The translations under genes were made by a program, and so were the position numbers. This document shows, piece by piece, positions 45,634-54,722 of a DNA stretch of 64,000 nt. Numbering within the stretch: position 1 is the first letter of the stretch; each line of letters begins with the position of its first letter. Under the pieces are notes generated by a model. It worked only from the letters and a program-made list of their open reading frames with translations. It ran no database searches and was not told where the DNA came from. Source of the DNA: Sporobacter sp942492735. Its GTDB lineage: Bacteria > Bacillota > Clostridia > Oscillospirales > Oscillospiraceae. The stretch lies in contig OW818648.1 of NCBI GenBank assembly GCA_942492735.1, positions 2,046,001-2,110,000 of the forward strand, written 5' to 3'.

Positions 45634-46709
45634 AAGTTGGAATATTAACATTTCATGGTGCCAATAATTATGGCGCAGTATTGCAAGTATATGGTTTGAA
45701 GAAAATTTGTGAGAGCATAGGTTATTCTGTTCATGTAATAGACTATGCGCCTCGGTATATTTCTAAGCAATATAACTATTTTTCCGTTTCAAAGGACTTA
45801 AAATTGAATTTTATAAAACTACGGAATGTATTTGGCAACATTCAAAAGAAAAGGAAATTTGATAGTTTTCGTCAAGATAATTTTGACATCGAACCTTTTC
45901 ATAAAGGGAGTTATGATGCTATTTTATACGGCAGCGACCAAATATGGAATCCGGATATTACGATAGGATTCGATCCGGTTTTTTTTGGCGTTCATAAAAT
46001 AGAAGCCTTGAAACGAATTTCATATGCAGCAAGCTTTGGTAAACAAGCTTTGACTTTTGACGAAATGGAGCAGCTTAAGACGCTGCTGAAACATCTGGAC
46101 ATCATTTCCGTTCGTGAAGAGTCGGCCATGAATATGTTGATGGAAATTACCGAGAAACCTATTTCCGTAACATTGGACCCGGCCTTGTTATTACCTTGGG
46201 AAACATGGTTAAAAACTGTACACTTCAAAAATGGATTACCTGCTGAATATATCCTGGTTTATGAAGTATACAAACTCCCGGAGACATTAAAGACGGCGAA
46301 CGAGCTCGCGCAAAAAACTGGTTTGCCGATAGTTGAACTTGCATATTACAAAACACGTTTTAGGGTACCACATATACAACTGAATAATATTGGACCAGCA
46401 GAGTTTTTAGGCTTGATAAATCACGCCAAGTATATTGTGACAAGCTCCTTTCACGGTACAGCATTTTCAATTATCTTTAGAAAAAACTTCTACACAACAT
46501 TGAATCATATTTATGGAGCCAGGATATCTGATTTATTAGGATGCTTGAGCTTACACGAACGAATTGTTATCGCATGCCCGGATCATATTGAAAATATTAA
46601 CTATAATGAAGTTGAAAAAAAGCTGAACAAATTAAGAGAGTATTCTATTGAATATATTAAGAATGCTGTCGAGGGAAATGCAATGGAACACGCAGCAAGA
46701 AACGAATAA
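45630..46709 (+). CDS. Polysaccharide pyruvyl transferase family protein
   Basis: A 359-residue relative of the protein at 25800-26939. Blocks are ILTFHGANNYGAVLQVYGLK, YGSDQIWNPDI (~101-111), ISYAASFGKQ, ISVREESAMNM and TSSFHGTAFSIIF (~268-280). It overlaps the upstream glycosyltransferase by four bases. Such proteins commonly occur with FrhB-like iron-sulfur proteins, one of which is encoded four genes on. Confidence 0.87.
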   Translation: MKVGILTFHGANNYGAVLQVYGLKKICESIGYSVHVIDYAPRYISKQYNYFSVSKDLKLNFIKLRNVFGNIQKKRKFDSFRQDNFDIEPFHKGSYDAILYGSDQIWNPDITIGFDPVFFGVHKIEALKRISYAASFGKQALTFDEMEQLKTLLKHLDIISVREESAMNMLMEITEKPISVTLDPALLLPWETWLKTVHFKNGLPAEYILVYEVYKLPETLKTANELAQKTGLPIVELAYYKTRFRVPHIQLNNIGPAEFLGLINHAKYIVTSSFHGTAFSIIFRKNFYTTLNHIYGARISDLLGCLSLHERIVIACPDHIENINYNEVEKKLNKLREYSIEYIKNAVEGNAMEHAARNE

Positions 46710-46761
46710 TCAAAATGAACAATTCCGGTTGCTGAAATTAAAGACTTCAGGAGATGCTCGA

Positions 46762-47961
46762 TTGAAAAATATTATGTTTATTTTAAACGCGTGCAAGTAT
46801 AACCGGGGTTCCGAGGCAATTATCCGCGGATTTGCATCCATTGTTAAAGAAGCTATTCCGGATTCGCGCATCATTTTGTCCTCTGCTGAAAGGGATTTTG
46901 ACTCGACACAGAACATCCCGCATATTGACGGGTATGTTATGCGATATTCATTTAATCATTATTCTCTGAAGCATGTCGTCATGTATATCTGCAAAAAACT
47001 GGTGAAAAACCTTCGCTGGGCTGCGCTTATGAAGTATAGCCGTTTAATTCGCGAATGCCGAACAGCCGACATCATCGTTTTTGTCGGGGCCGATAACTTT
47101 GACAAGAGCTACGGCATGTTTCATGAGATACACGAAATGAACAAAACATTGCGCTCGACATCCTCGGCAAAGATGGTGATGTACGACTGTTCGCTTGAGC
47201 CGTCGGAGATTGACGATAATATTAGGCAGGACTTTGAGCTTTTTGATGTGATAACGGCACGCGAAAATATAACATTTGAGGCGTTCAAAAAATCAGATTT
47301 TCAAAAACCGCTGTTTTATTACCCAGACCCGGCTTTTGCAATGGCGGTTGAAAAAACGCCTTTGCCCGATGGATTTTTGGAGGGCAAAACCATCGGCGTC
47401 AACGCGAGTGCGCTGGTAACCAGGGCGAAATACGGAAGTGATGAGAGCACGGTTTTGCGTTCTTATGTGAAAATGATCGAATCTATATTGGCTGCAACCG
47501 ATAATAGTGTGATGCTCCTGCCCCATGTGATGCATGGGACGGATTTACCGGTACTTGAAAAGATACATGAATTTTTCAGCACAAACAATAGAGTGTTTTT
47601 GATGGGCAATGAGAGCCTGAATGCGTCGCAGCTGAAATACCTCATATCCAAATGTCGGCTTTTCGTTGGCGCGAGAACGCATTCGACAATTGCCGCCTAC
47701 AGCTCGTGCGTCCCCACTCTGGTTTTAGGCTATTCGGTCAAATCAAGCGGTATTGCAGGCGACATTTTCGGCACGGATGAGGGCTATGTCATTCCACTGA
47801 AGATGCTAAAATCCGACAATATGCTGGCTGATGCGTTTTTTGAGATATATAACCGGCAAGATGAAATCAAGGCCCATCTGGAAAGCATAATGCCCTGTTA
47901 CATCAACAAAGCGTGTCAAATCGGCAGCATGATAAATGAAATAGAAAATATTTGCTGCTAG
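46762..47961 (+). CDS. Polysaccharide pyruvyl transferase family protein, divergent
   Basis: A 399-residue third family member. It begins MKNIMFILNACKYNRGSEAIIRGF and has VFVGADNFDKSYG (~112-124), an SLEPSEIDDNIRQDFELFDVITARE block and the family end LFVGARTHSTIAAYSSCVPTLVLGYSVKSSGI. The start is TTG 46762, with AGGAG 8 bases upstream and the protein opening at the first family strand. Longer versions would overlap the previous gene. It is more distant from the other two, which argues for a different acceptor. Confidence 0.83.
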   Translation: MKNIMFILNACKYNRGSEAIIRGFASIVKEAIPDSRIILSSAERDFDSTQNIPHIDGYVMRYSFNHYSLKHVVMYICKKLVKNLRWAALMKYSRLIRECRTADIIVFVGADNFDKSYGMFHEIHEMNKTLRSTSSAKMVMYDCSLEPSEIDDNIRQDFELFDVITARENITFEAFKKSDFQKPLFYYPDPAFAMAVEKTPLPDGFLEGKTIGVNASALVTRAKYGSDESTVLRSYVKMIESILAATDNSVMLLPHVMHGTDLPVLEKIHEFFSTNNRVFLMGNESLNASQLKYLISKCRLFVGARTHSTIAAYSSCVPTLVLGYSVKSSGIAGDIFGTDEGYVIPLKMLKSDNMLADAFFEIYNRQDEIKAHLESIMPCYINKACQIGSMINEIENICC

Positions 47962-47972
47962 GTAACAATATT

Positions 47973-49520
47973 ATGAGAACGTCTAACGTAATAAAAAACG
48001 TCACTGTCGAAATTGCCGGACAAGTCTTTACGCTGCTGTTGAGTTTTGTGTCGCGAACACTCTTTTTAATGATTCTTGGCGCGAAGTATCTGGGCGTTTC
48101 CAGCCTATTCACAAACATTCTGACGCTTCTATCCTTTGCGGAGCTTGGCGTCGGCACCGCCATCATCTACAGCCTTTACAAACCCCTTGCCCAAAAGAAT
48201 GATTTAGAGATTTTAGCTCATATGAATCTCTACAAAAAAATATATAGAGTAGTCGGCTGCGTCGTCTTAGCAGCCGGCATTGCTTTGCTTCCCTGTCTGG
48301 ATTTCTTTTTACCCGACAGGAAGGGGATCGAGCATCTCGAGTATATTTACCTGCTTTTTGTCATAAACACAGCCACCTCCTACTTTTTCACGTTTAACCT
48401 TGCATTGATTACCGCCGACCAAAAGGCATATAAGCTTGTAAAAATCAATTTTTTATTTAAGTTACTAAATGCCCTCCTGCCGATCGTCGCGCTTATCATT
48501 GCCAGGGATTATTTTGCGTATTTGATTGTTCAAATCATTTGCGTGATTACCCAAAACGCGGTCGTCTACTTAAAGGTGCGCCGGGAATACCCGCTTTTGC
48601 GAAGTCCGCAAAAACCGAAGCTTGACTCCAGGGTAAAAAAGGAATTGGCTAAAAATGTGTCCGCTTTATTTCTATATAAATTTGCGATGGTAATCGTCGC
48701 AGGAACCGATAATATATTAATTTCACGGTTTTTTAGTATTATTGAAGTGGGAATGTACGCCAATTACTTCATGATTGCAAACAACGTCACCTTCCTGATT
48801 TCGCAGGGGATGCGGTCGATTACCGCAAGTATCGGAAATTTGGCGGCAACCGAGAGCGACGACAAAAAATATGAAATATTCAATGTCACGCAGTTTTTAG
48901 GTTTTTGGATTTACGGTTTTACAACGATATTATTCTTTATTCTGTTTAATCCGTTTATTACGCTTTGGCTTGGTCCTGACTATCTTTTCAACCTTTGGGT
49001 TGTCCTTCCGATATGCCTGATGTTTTATACTTTGGGTATGCAGAGCGCATCCACCATTTTCAGGGATGCGCAGGGAATATTCTGGCAAGGCAGGTTCAGG
49101 CCTCTTGCGCAGGCGATTGTAAATCTGGCAGCATCCATTGGGCTGACAATACTGACTGGCTCAATTGCGGCGATATTCTGGGGTACGGTGATCAGCCGCG
49201 TTACCACTCTGACATGGTATGACCCTTACATTGTTCACAAGCTCGGATTTCACAAATCTGCAAAACAATATTATATCAGGTACATCGTTTTTACCGCAGT
49301 TATGTTTGCAACCGGCGCAGTTTGCTTCTGCCTCGGCAGCTTAATGCAGCTCAACGCATGGATTGATTTTTTCTGGAAGTGCTTTATATGCCTTGTCGTT
49401 CCAAACGTCATTTTCTATGCCTTGTTTAGGAACATGGCTGAATTTAAGTATTTGTCAGTAATTGTGAAAACGATAATCGTAAAAGTAAAAAAGCGCATAA
49501 AGCAAAAATACGGGAGCTGA
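47973..49520 (+). CDS. wzx: Wzx-type oligosaccharide flippase (MOP superfamily)
   Basis: A 515-residue integral membrane protein with about twelve to fourteen helices. It opens TSNVIKNVTVEIAGQVFTLLLSFVSRTLFLMILGAKYLGVSSLF, the usual start of polysaccharide exporters, and ends at a normal length with a basic tail (KVKKRIKQKYGS). ATG 47973 has AGGTAA at 7 bases. It is the second flippase of the window and lacks the acyltransferase extension of 26936-29155, so the two loci probably export different glycans. Confidence 0.86.
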   Translation: MRTSNVIKNVTVEIAGQVFTLLLSFVSRTLFLMILGAKYLGVSSLFTNILTLLSFAELGVGTAIIYSLYKPLAQKNDLEILAHMNLYKKIYRVVGCVVLAAGIALLPCLDFFLPDRKGIEHLEYIYLLFVINTATSYFFTFNLALITADQKAYKLVKINFLFKLLNALLPIVALIIARDYFAYLIVQIICVITQNAVVYLKVRREYPLLRSPQKPKLDSRVKKELAKNVSALFLYKFAMVIVAGTDNILISRFFSIIEVGMYANYFMIANNVTFLISQGMRSITASIGNLAATESDDKKYEIFNVTQFLGFWIYGFTTILFFILFNPFITLWLGPDYLFNLWVVLPICLMFYTLGMQSASTIFRDAQGIFWQGRFRPLAQAIVNLAASIGLTILTGSIAAIFWGTVISRVTTLTWYDPYIVHKLGFHKSAKQYYIRYIVFTAVMFATGAVCFCLGSLMQLNAWIDFFWKCFICLVVPNVIFYALFRNMAEFKYLSVIVKTIIVKVKKRIKQKYGS

Positions 49521-49533
49521 GAGGAATAAAAAG

Positions 49534-50757
49534 ATGATTGATTTATTTGAAAATAAAAACGAATGTTGTGGCTGCACAAGCTGTATGAATATTTGTCCTC
49601 AAAATGCTATTTCCATGCTTGCAGACAGTGAAGGGTTTAAATATCCTCATATAAATAATGAAATTTGCATGAACTGCGGACTATGTAAAAAGGTGTGTTC
49701 ATTTCAAGGTGGATATGAAAAATCACAGGATATAACTGATCTTCATGTTTATGCTGTAAAACATAAAGATGAAGATGTTAGAAAGAGCAGTACATCGGGA
49801 GGCGCTTTTACAGCAATCTCCGATTATGTACTTGACAAGAATGGCGTTATTTACGGCGTCGCTTTTGATGATGAATTTGATGTCGAGTACCAAAGGGCGA
49901 CAACAAGAGAACATAGGGATAGATTTAGAGGTTCGAAATATGTTCAATGCGACCTCAACAGTATTTTTAAACAGGTAAAAACTGATTTAAGTAAAGGGGT
50001 CAATACTTTATTCACCGGTACACCATGCCAATGCGCCGGGCTTAAGAGTTATCTGAATATGACGGAGACAAGTACCCAACACCTTGTTTTATGCGATATT
50101 GTTTGCCATGGCACACCCAGCCCGATCTTGTGGAGGGAACATATAGAATCGTGTAAAGCAAGAAATAAGTCAAAAATAAAAAGATATAATTGCAGATCGA
50201 AAGTAGAAGGCTGGCACGAACAAAACGATATGGTTGTTTATGAAAATGGCAAAGTAGATTATAAAACAGCCTCATCACAAGAACACAGAAAAATATACTT
50301 TTTACATACAGCTTTGAGGCCAGCTTGTCATGAATGCAAATATACAAACCTACAGAGATGCTCTGATATTACAATAGCAGATTTCTGGGGTATAGAAGAA
50401 TCTTTTCCCGAATTCGATGATAACAAGGGCGTCTCGTTAATGCTGCTTAATACGTTATGTGGAAATAGGGTCTTCAATGAGATTAAACATATACTAGATT
50501 ACAAGCGAAGTAATCCAACAGACTGTCTGCAACCGCAGCTGCAATATCCCACCCGGCAATCTCCAAAAAGAAATGAGTTTTGGAATGATTATTATTCAAA
50601 GGGATATAGATACATTGTAAGGAAGTATACTGATTGCGGATATAAACAAAGAGTTAAAGCGGCGATCAGAGGTTTTCTGAAGAAAACAAGGCTTTTAAAA
50701 ATAGCAATAAAAATAAGTCGTGCAAAAACAAGATTATCCGAATCATCTGTGGTTTAG
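49534..50757 (+). CDS. FrhB-like iron-sulfur protein (coenzyme F420 hydrogenase/dehydrogenase beta-subunit family)
   Basis: A 407-residue protein with two N-terminal [4Fe-4S] ferredoxin motifs (CCGCTSCMNICP, ~11-22; CMNCGLCKKVC, ~44-54). The FrhB-type domain follows: SSTSGGAFTAISDY, RGSKYVQCDL, LFTGTPCQCAGLKSYL and CDIVCHGTPSP. F420 itself is not expected in a Firmicute, and family members in glycan loci often accompany pyruvyltransferases, as here. It may carry out a reduction on a sugar. Role unknown. Last gene of the second glycan run. Confidence 0.82.
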   Translation: MIDLFENKNECCGCTSCMNICPQNAISMLADSEGFKYPHINNEICMNCGLCKKVCSFQGGYEKSQDITDLHVYAVKHKDEDVRKSSTSGGAFTAISDYVLDKNGVIYGVAFDDEFDVEYQRATTREHRDRFRGSKYVQCDLNSIFKQVKTDLSKGVNTLFTGTPCQCAGLKSYLNMTETSTQHLVLCDIVCHGTPSPILWREHIESCKARNKSKIKRYNCRSKVEGWHEQNDMVVYENGKVDYKTASSQEHRKIYFLHTALRPACHECKYTNLQRCSDITIADFWGIEESFPEFDDNKGVSLMLLNTLCGNRVFNEIKHILDYKRSNPTDCLQPQLQYPTRQSPKRNEFWNDYYSKGYRYIVRKYTDCGYKQRVKAAIRGFLKKTRLLKIAIKISRAKTRLSESSVV

Positions 50758-51025
50758 GTTCTTCAAACAACGCCAAGCGGTAAATAGTGAATAATATGGA
50801 TTGTGTAGGTGGATTATAATATGATTCAAACTTTTGACGACATCGATGACATGATATTCCGCGATGAGGATTATCATGTTAGTGATAGATAGCATATTGG
50901 TTAGCCCGCGGTGGCTGAATCCAATCTGCACAGATTTTGAGCGATTTGAAATTTTACTTAAATTATTCCCATTTGTATGTTATTCTGTAGTCGATAATTT
51001 CTATTTACTATGGGATGTGTTAAAA
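50758..51025. other. Intergenic region before the aminotransferase
   Basis: No gene is supported. TTTACT and TATGTT about 17 bases apart near 50956-50984 could be a weak promoter. No terminator hairpin was found after the FrhB-like gene. Confidence 0.3.
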
Positions 51026-52192
51026 ATGGAATTCTCCAGACGAATGGAACACTTTAAACCCGGAATTTTTTCGGTACTGGCTCAGATGAGAAACGATCGG
51101 AAAAGTGAGGGAAAGAAAGTCATCGATTTAAGCGTTGGTACGCCGAATATACCACCGGCCCAGCATATTGTCGATGCGTTGCTTGAAAGCGCCCAGGATC
51201 GAAGCAATTACATATACGCCATCAGTGATTCAGCGGAATTGCAGAATGCGGTATCATCTTGGTACCTGAAACGATACGGGGTTGCGATTGACCCCCAGAC
51301 GGAAATGACGTCTCTTCTTGGATCGCAGGAAGGTCTTGCGCATATTGCGCTTTCTATTATAGATCCGGGTGATTTAGTGCTTGTCCAGGACCCCGGCTAT
51401 CCGGTTTTTACCGACGGTCCAATCCTGGCAGGAGCGGTGCTCTATAAGATGCCGCAGAAGGCGGAAAACGGTTACCTCATTGCGTTGAAGGACATACCCG
51501 AGGACGTCGCCCAAAAAGCGAAATTCATGGTGGTTTCGTATCCCAACAATCCAGTCACAAGCGTCGCGCCCCCATCCTTTTACCGCGAGCTTGTGGCGTT
51601 TGCCAAAAAATATGACATCATTGTTCTGCATGATAACGCCTACAGCGAATTGGTGTTTGACGGAAAAACCTGCGGCAGCTTTCTGGAATTTCAGGGCGCA
51701 AAGGACATCGGCGTCGAATTTAACTCCCTCTCAAAAACCTACGGGCTGGCCGGCGCGCGCATAGGCTTTGCCGTGGGTAACAGCAAAATCATATCAATGC
51801 TGAAAGCGCTCAAGTCAAACCTGGACTACGGTATGTTCCTGCCCATTCAAAAAGCCGCCATTGCGGCGCTCAGCGGCCCGCAGGACTGCGTCACTCAAAC
51901 GCGCTGCTCTTATGAAAACCGGCGCAACGTGCTCGTCAACGGTCTGAACGCCATCGGTTGGCCGATCTCGATGCCGCCCGCCACGATGTTTGTCTGGGCT
52001 AAAATCCCTGAGACCTTTACAAACAGCGAAGCGTTCACCAAAACCCTTCTCGAAAAATCAGGTGTTCTCGTCACCCCCGGCTCCGCATTCGGCCAACAAG
52101 GCGAAGGCTACGTCCGCCTCGCCCTAGTCCAAGATGAAGCCACCCTAACCGAAGCCGTCCGCCTGATCGATGAATGCGGCATCCTGAAATAA
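51026..52192 (+). CDS. Class I/II PLP aminotransferase, LL-diaminopimelate aminotransferase-like
   Basis: A 388-residue fold-type I aminotransferase. Landmarks are LSVGTPNIPPAQHI (~33-46), GSQEGLAHIALSIIDPGDLVLVQDPGYP (~96-123), the NPVT motif in SYPNNPVTSVAP, HDNAYSELVF, and the PLP lysine in FNSLSKTYGLAGARIGF (~237-253). It resembles DapL-type enzymes, which make LL-diaminopimelate for lysine and peptidoglycan, but other amino donors are possible. Start taken at ATG 51026, where family similarity begins; an in-frame extension to 50864 has no family sequence. Its last bases form the start of the transposon repeat that follows. Confidence 0.8.
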   Translation: MEFSRRMEHFKPGIFSVLAQMRNDRKSEGKKVIDLSVGTPNIPPAQHIVDALLESAQDRSNYIYAISDSAELQNAVSSWYLKRYGVAIDPQTEMTSLLGSQEGLAHIALSIIDPGDLVLVQDPGYPVFTDGPILAGAVLYKMPQKAENGYLIALKDIPEDVAQKAKFMVVSYPNNPVTSVAPPSFYRELVAFAKKYDIIVLHDNAYSELVFDGKTCGSFLEFQGAKDIGVEFNSLSKTYGLAGARIGFAVGNSKIISMLKALKSNLDYGMFLPIQKAAIAALSGPQDCVTQTRCSYENRRNVLVNGLNAIGWPISMPPATMFVWAKIPETFTNSEAFTKTLLEKSGVLVTPGSAFGQQGEGYVRLALVQDEATLTEAVRLIDECGILK

Positions 52193-53040
52193 GACAAGGG
52201 GACGGTTCACGCGTCTTGACAGAATACCCTCATACTGCTAGGATAGCGGTATGGGGGTATTAATATGCCAAGAGAAGCACGTAAAAAGAGCGAGAGTGGG
52301 ATTTATCATGTTATGCTGCGGGGAATCAACAGGCAGACAATTTTTAAGGATGATGAGGATTGCGAAAAGTATCTTCATTGTCTAAAGGATTGCAAGGCGA
52401 AAAGCGGTTTTATCCTGTACGCATATTGTCTCATGGGAAACCATATTCATCTTCTGATACGAGAGGTGAAGGAACCGCTGAATCAAATATTCAAGCGCAT
52501 CGGTGCAAGGTATGTATTTTGGTATAACTGGAAGTACAAGCGCAGCGGACACCTATTTCAGGATCGGTATAAAAGCGAACCGATAATGGACGATAAGCAG
52601 TTTATAGCGGTATTAAGGTATATATATCAGAATCCCATAAAAGCGAAAATGTGCAATAAGCTTGAAGATTATCGATGGAGCAGTTACCGTTTTCTAGGCG
52701 AGGTCGATTCCTTGATAGATAACAGTAAGATAACGGAATTTACATCAATAGATCAGCTTCGCACAATAGTCAAAAAAACAACAGAGGATCAATTTGTCGA
52801 TCTTGAACCGGACCGACGCATAACTGACAGGGAAGCAGAAGAATTGACAAAAGCAATCTGCGGGATTGAGTATGCAAATGGTTTTGACAATATGAAGCCG
52901 GAAAAGCAAGCGGAAGACATCATAAAACTTCACAATGCAGGCTGCTCTATTCGTCAGCTTGTTCGAATAACTGGTGTTACAAAGTCAAAGGTAGAAAGAA
53001 TACTCAGATAGACAAGACGGATGAACCGTCCCCTTGTCTT
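52191..53040 (+). mobile_element. REP-associated tyrosine transposase unit with 19-bp perfect inverted repeats
   Basis: AAGACAAGGGGACGGTTCA at 52191-52209 recurs inverted as TGAACCGTCCCCTTGTCTT at 53022-53040. Similarity extends inward to about 30 bases (GCGTCTTGAC versus CCGTCTTGTC). Each end can fold on itself (AAGAC ... GTCTT), as expected for hairpin-recognising Y1 transposases. The unit holds one transposase gene and begins within the stop codon of the aminotransferase. GACAAGGGGACGGTTC repeats are familiar in clostridial genomes. Confidence 0.82.
52265..53011 (+). CDS. REP-associated tyrosine transposase (IS200-like, Y1_Tnp)
   Basis: A 248-residue single-strand transposase. It starts with the family signature MPREARKKSESGIYHVMLRGINRQTIF, has the HUH-type metal motif GNHIHLLI (~59-66), GHLFQDRYKSEP, and the candidate catalytic tyrosine in LRYIYQNPIKAKM (~115-127). 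The C-terminal ~70 residues include a DNA-binding helix pair (GCSIRQLVRITGVTKSKVERIL). Its flanking repeats at 52191 and 53022 are the presumed substrate. Such genes are usually domesticated or single-copy rather than typical transposons. Confidence 0.9.
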   Translation: MPREARKKSESGIYHVMLRGINRQTIFKDDEDCEKYLHCLKDCKAKSGFILYAYCLMGNHIHLLIREVKEPLNQIFKRIGARYVFWYNWKYKRSGHLFQDRYKSEPIMDDKQFIAVLRYIYQNPIKAKMCNKLEDYRWSSYRFLGEVDSLIDNSKITEFTSIDQLRTIVKKTTEDQFVDLEPDRRITDREAEELTKAICGIEYANGFDNMKPEKQAEDIIKLHNAGCSIRQLVRITGVTKSKVERILR

Positions 53041-53058
53041 GAAATGGAGGCGGATGTA

Positions 53059-53952
53059 ATGGACATCAAGAAACAAATTAAGAAAACCGCGCTGCGGCAT
53101 GGGATGGATCTCTGCGGCATTGCGGGTGTTGATCGGTTCGGCGAATCGCCGGAGGGCAGGCATCCGTGTGATATTCTGCCTGGGTGCAAGTCGGTGATTG
53201 TGGTGGGCGTGAGGCTGCTCGATGGCGCGGTACAGGTGAATTTCCGCGCGTTTGAGGACGGACGGCGCGACTTGAAGGGTATTTACGGTACATACGGATA
53301 TGCCATGCTGCCGAATTACGAGCTCACCTACGCGTGCTACGCCTTAGCCCAGTTCATTGAGCGTCAGACCGGCGCCTGCGCTACGCCCTGCTCGACAGGG
53401 CCAATGACAAACGGCGCGCAGCTCAGCCTGCGCCATGCCGCCGTTGCAGCAGGTTTGGGTGAGTTTAGCTGGTCTGGTCTTGTCATGACACCGGAGTTTG
53501 GGTTACGCAACAGGTTTGGTGTGATATTGACCACGCTGGAGCTGGAGCCCGACCCGATGTACTTCGGAAAGCAGCTCTGCAATCCCGAAAAGTGCGGAAT
53601 CTGCGCAAAGGTCTGCCCGACCGGCGCGCTCAGCAAATACGGGGAAGGAGAGCCGTCCAAGGTCAATCCCGGCGGAAAGCATTATGAGTACTGCCGTATC
53701 GACCGGAATAAATGCCAGCTGGCGACACTGGCAATGACGAAGGAACTCGGCGGCAAAGCGGATTACGTGACCTCCTCCGAGCCATCGGACAAGGAGATTT
53801 GGGATGCTCAAATGGCCATGCCTATCGATGAAGGCGGCCTGCAGCATCACACCTCTCACCATTGCGGTAAATGTTTGACCTATTGTCCCGCGGGTAACTG
53901 GGCTCAGAAATTTAAAAAGACCGGTATCAGCAAGGGTGCCGCCAGCCTTTAA
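53059..53952 (+). CDS. QueG-like [4Fe-4S] protein (epoxyqueuosine reductase-related)
   Basis: A 297-residue iron-sulfur protein. The N-terminal two thirds look like the corrinoid-binding fold of QueG and reductive dehalogenases (ILPGCKSVIVVGVRLLD, SLRHAAVAAGLGEFSWSGLVMTPEFGLRNRFG). The C-terminus has ferredoxin cysteines CNPEKCGICAKVCP (~175-188) and CGKCLTYCP (~272-280). It lacks the C-terminal HEAT-like region of true QueG, so tRNA modification is doubtful; family members near methyltransferase clusters are often unassigned. ATG 53059 has GGAGG 7 bases upstream. Confidence 0.75.
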   Translation: MDIKKQIKKTALRHGMDLCGIAGVDRFGESPEGRHPCDILPGCKSVIVVGVRLLDGAVQVNFRAFEDGRRDLKGIYGTYGYAMLPNYELTYACYALAQFIERQTGACATPCSTGPMTNGAQLSLRHAAVAAGLGEFSWSGLVMTPEFGLRNRFGVILTTLELEPDPMYFGKQLCNPEKCGICAKVCPTGALSKYGEGEPSKVNPGGKHYEYCRIDRNKCQLATLAMTKELGGKADYVTSSEPSDKEIWDAQMAMPIDEGGLQHHTSHHCGKCLTYCPAGNWAQKFKKTGISKGAASL

Positions 53953-54135
53953 GGAAAGTAACCTGACGTCAATACTGCTGACGCTGTTAAAAACGCCCTA
54001 ATTTCTGTTTTGCACAACATTTTGTGAAAAAAACTGAATTATTTCAATATTTAGTATAGACAAAATGACATAATAAGGGTATATTTTATTTTGAAGGTAT
54101 ATTCAAATTATCGAAATTGCAATTGGGTGATTATT

Positions 54136-54570
54136 ATGCAGGAAAACAAACTGTACGAAGCCGTAGCCAACCTCGTCCTGCAATCGATCTCTGTCTGGGA
54201 GGACATGCATCAGTATGCATTGACCTACTCATCGGAGTACTATGCCTTCTGGGGGCAGCTTGATGATAAGCTGAAGTCTGCCGTCAGCAGATACAACAAA
54301 CGAAACCGTGAAGAGCGTTTGGCACCCTTTACGATGAGTCATGCCGGTTACTACAAAGTCATTCTGACACAGGACAGCTTTGGCAGAATGAGGGACCAAT
54401 ACTGGAAAAAGCAGCTCAGAGTGATTATTGACGACAGCAAATTTCGTCAAGTTATGACGGCCCTCACGCTTCACCTCAAGAATGAATACGAGAATAAATA
54501 CAGGCATCTTGAGCACCGAGCTGCCGCTATCGACGTAAGCCGGCATGCAGAAGCGCGTGTCAGCGTATAA
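54136..54570 (+). CDS. Unrecognised 144-residue protein
   Basis: I do not recognise this protein. It is soluble-looking, helical and rich in charged and aromatic residues (SVWEDMHQYALTYSSEYYAFW; KNEYENKYRHLEHR). ATG 54136 has GGGTGA 8 bases upstream; an earlier in-frame ATG at 54091 would add 15 residues without a ribosome site. It stands alone between two gene blocks and is followed directly by a structured repeat with a terminator hairpin. It may be a lineage-specific protein. Confidence 0.6.
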   Translation: MQENKLYEAVANLVLQSISVWEDMHQYALTYSSEYYAFWGQLDDKLKSAVSRYNKRNREERLAPFTMSHAGYYKVILTQDSFGRMRDQYWKKQLRVIIDDSKFRQVMTALTLHLKNEYENKYRHLEHRAAAIDVSRHAEARVSV

Positions 54571-54676
54571 AGGCTTGCAAGCTGCGAGCCTGATGAAGTC
54601 CGCTCCTCGGGCTTGAATTCAATTACAATATAGACGAACACGTACTATTGGAAAATACCGATAGTACGTGTTTTTA
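54571..54676 (+). repeat. Structured repeat with terminator hairpin, copy 1
   Basis: From AGGCTTGC to GTGTTTTT this ~106-base segment recurs at 55932-56039. A 15-bp hairpin (AACACGTACTATTGG / CCGATAGTACGTGTT, loop AAAATA) ends in a T-run. The preceding AATTACAATATAGAC is almost identical in both copies. It terminates transcription of 54136-54570. Confidence 0.75.
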
Positions 54677-54722
54677 ATTCGGGATCACCATGAATTGTTC
54701 GGTTCGATTTCAGAGAAAACGA

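Noticed and set aside
50821..50892. A 23-codon frame with a fair ribosome site (MIQTFDDIDD...) before the aminotransferase.
   Set aside because: Too short and unlike any protein I know; more likely chance or a gene remnant.
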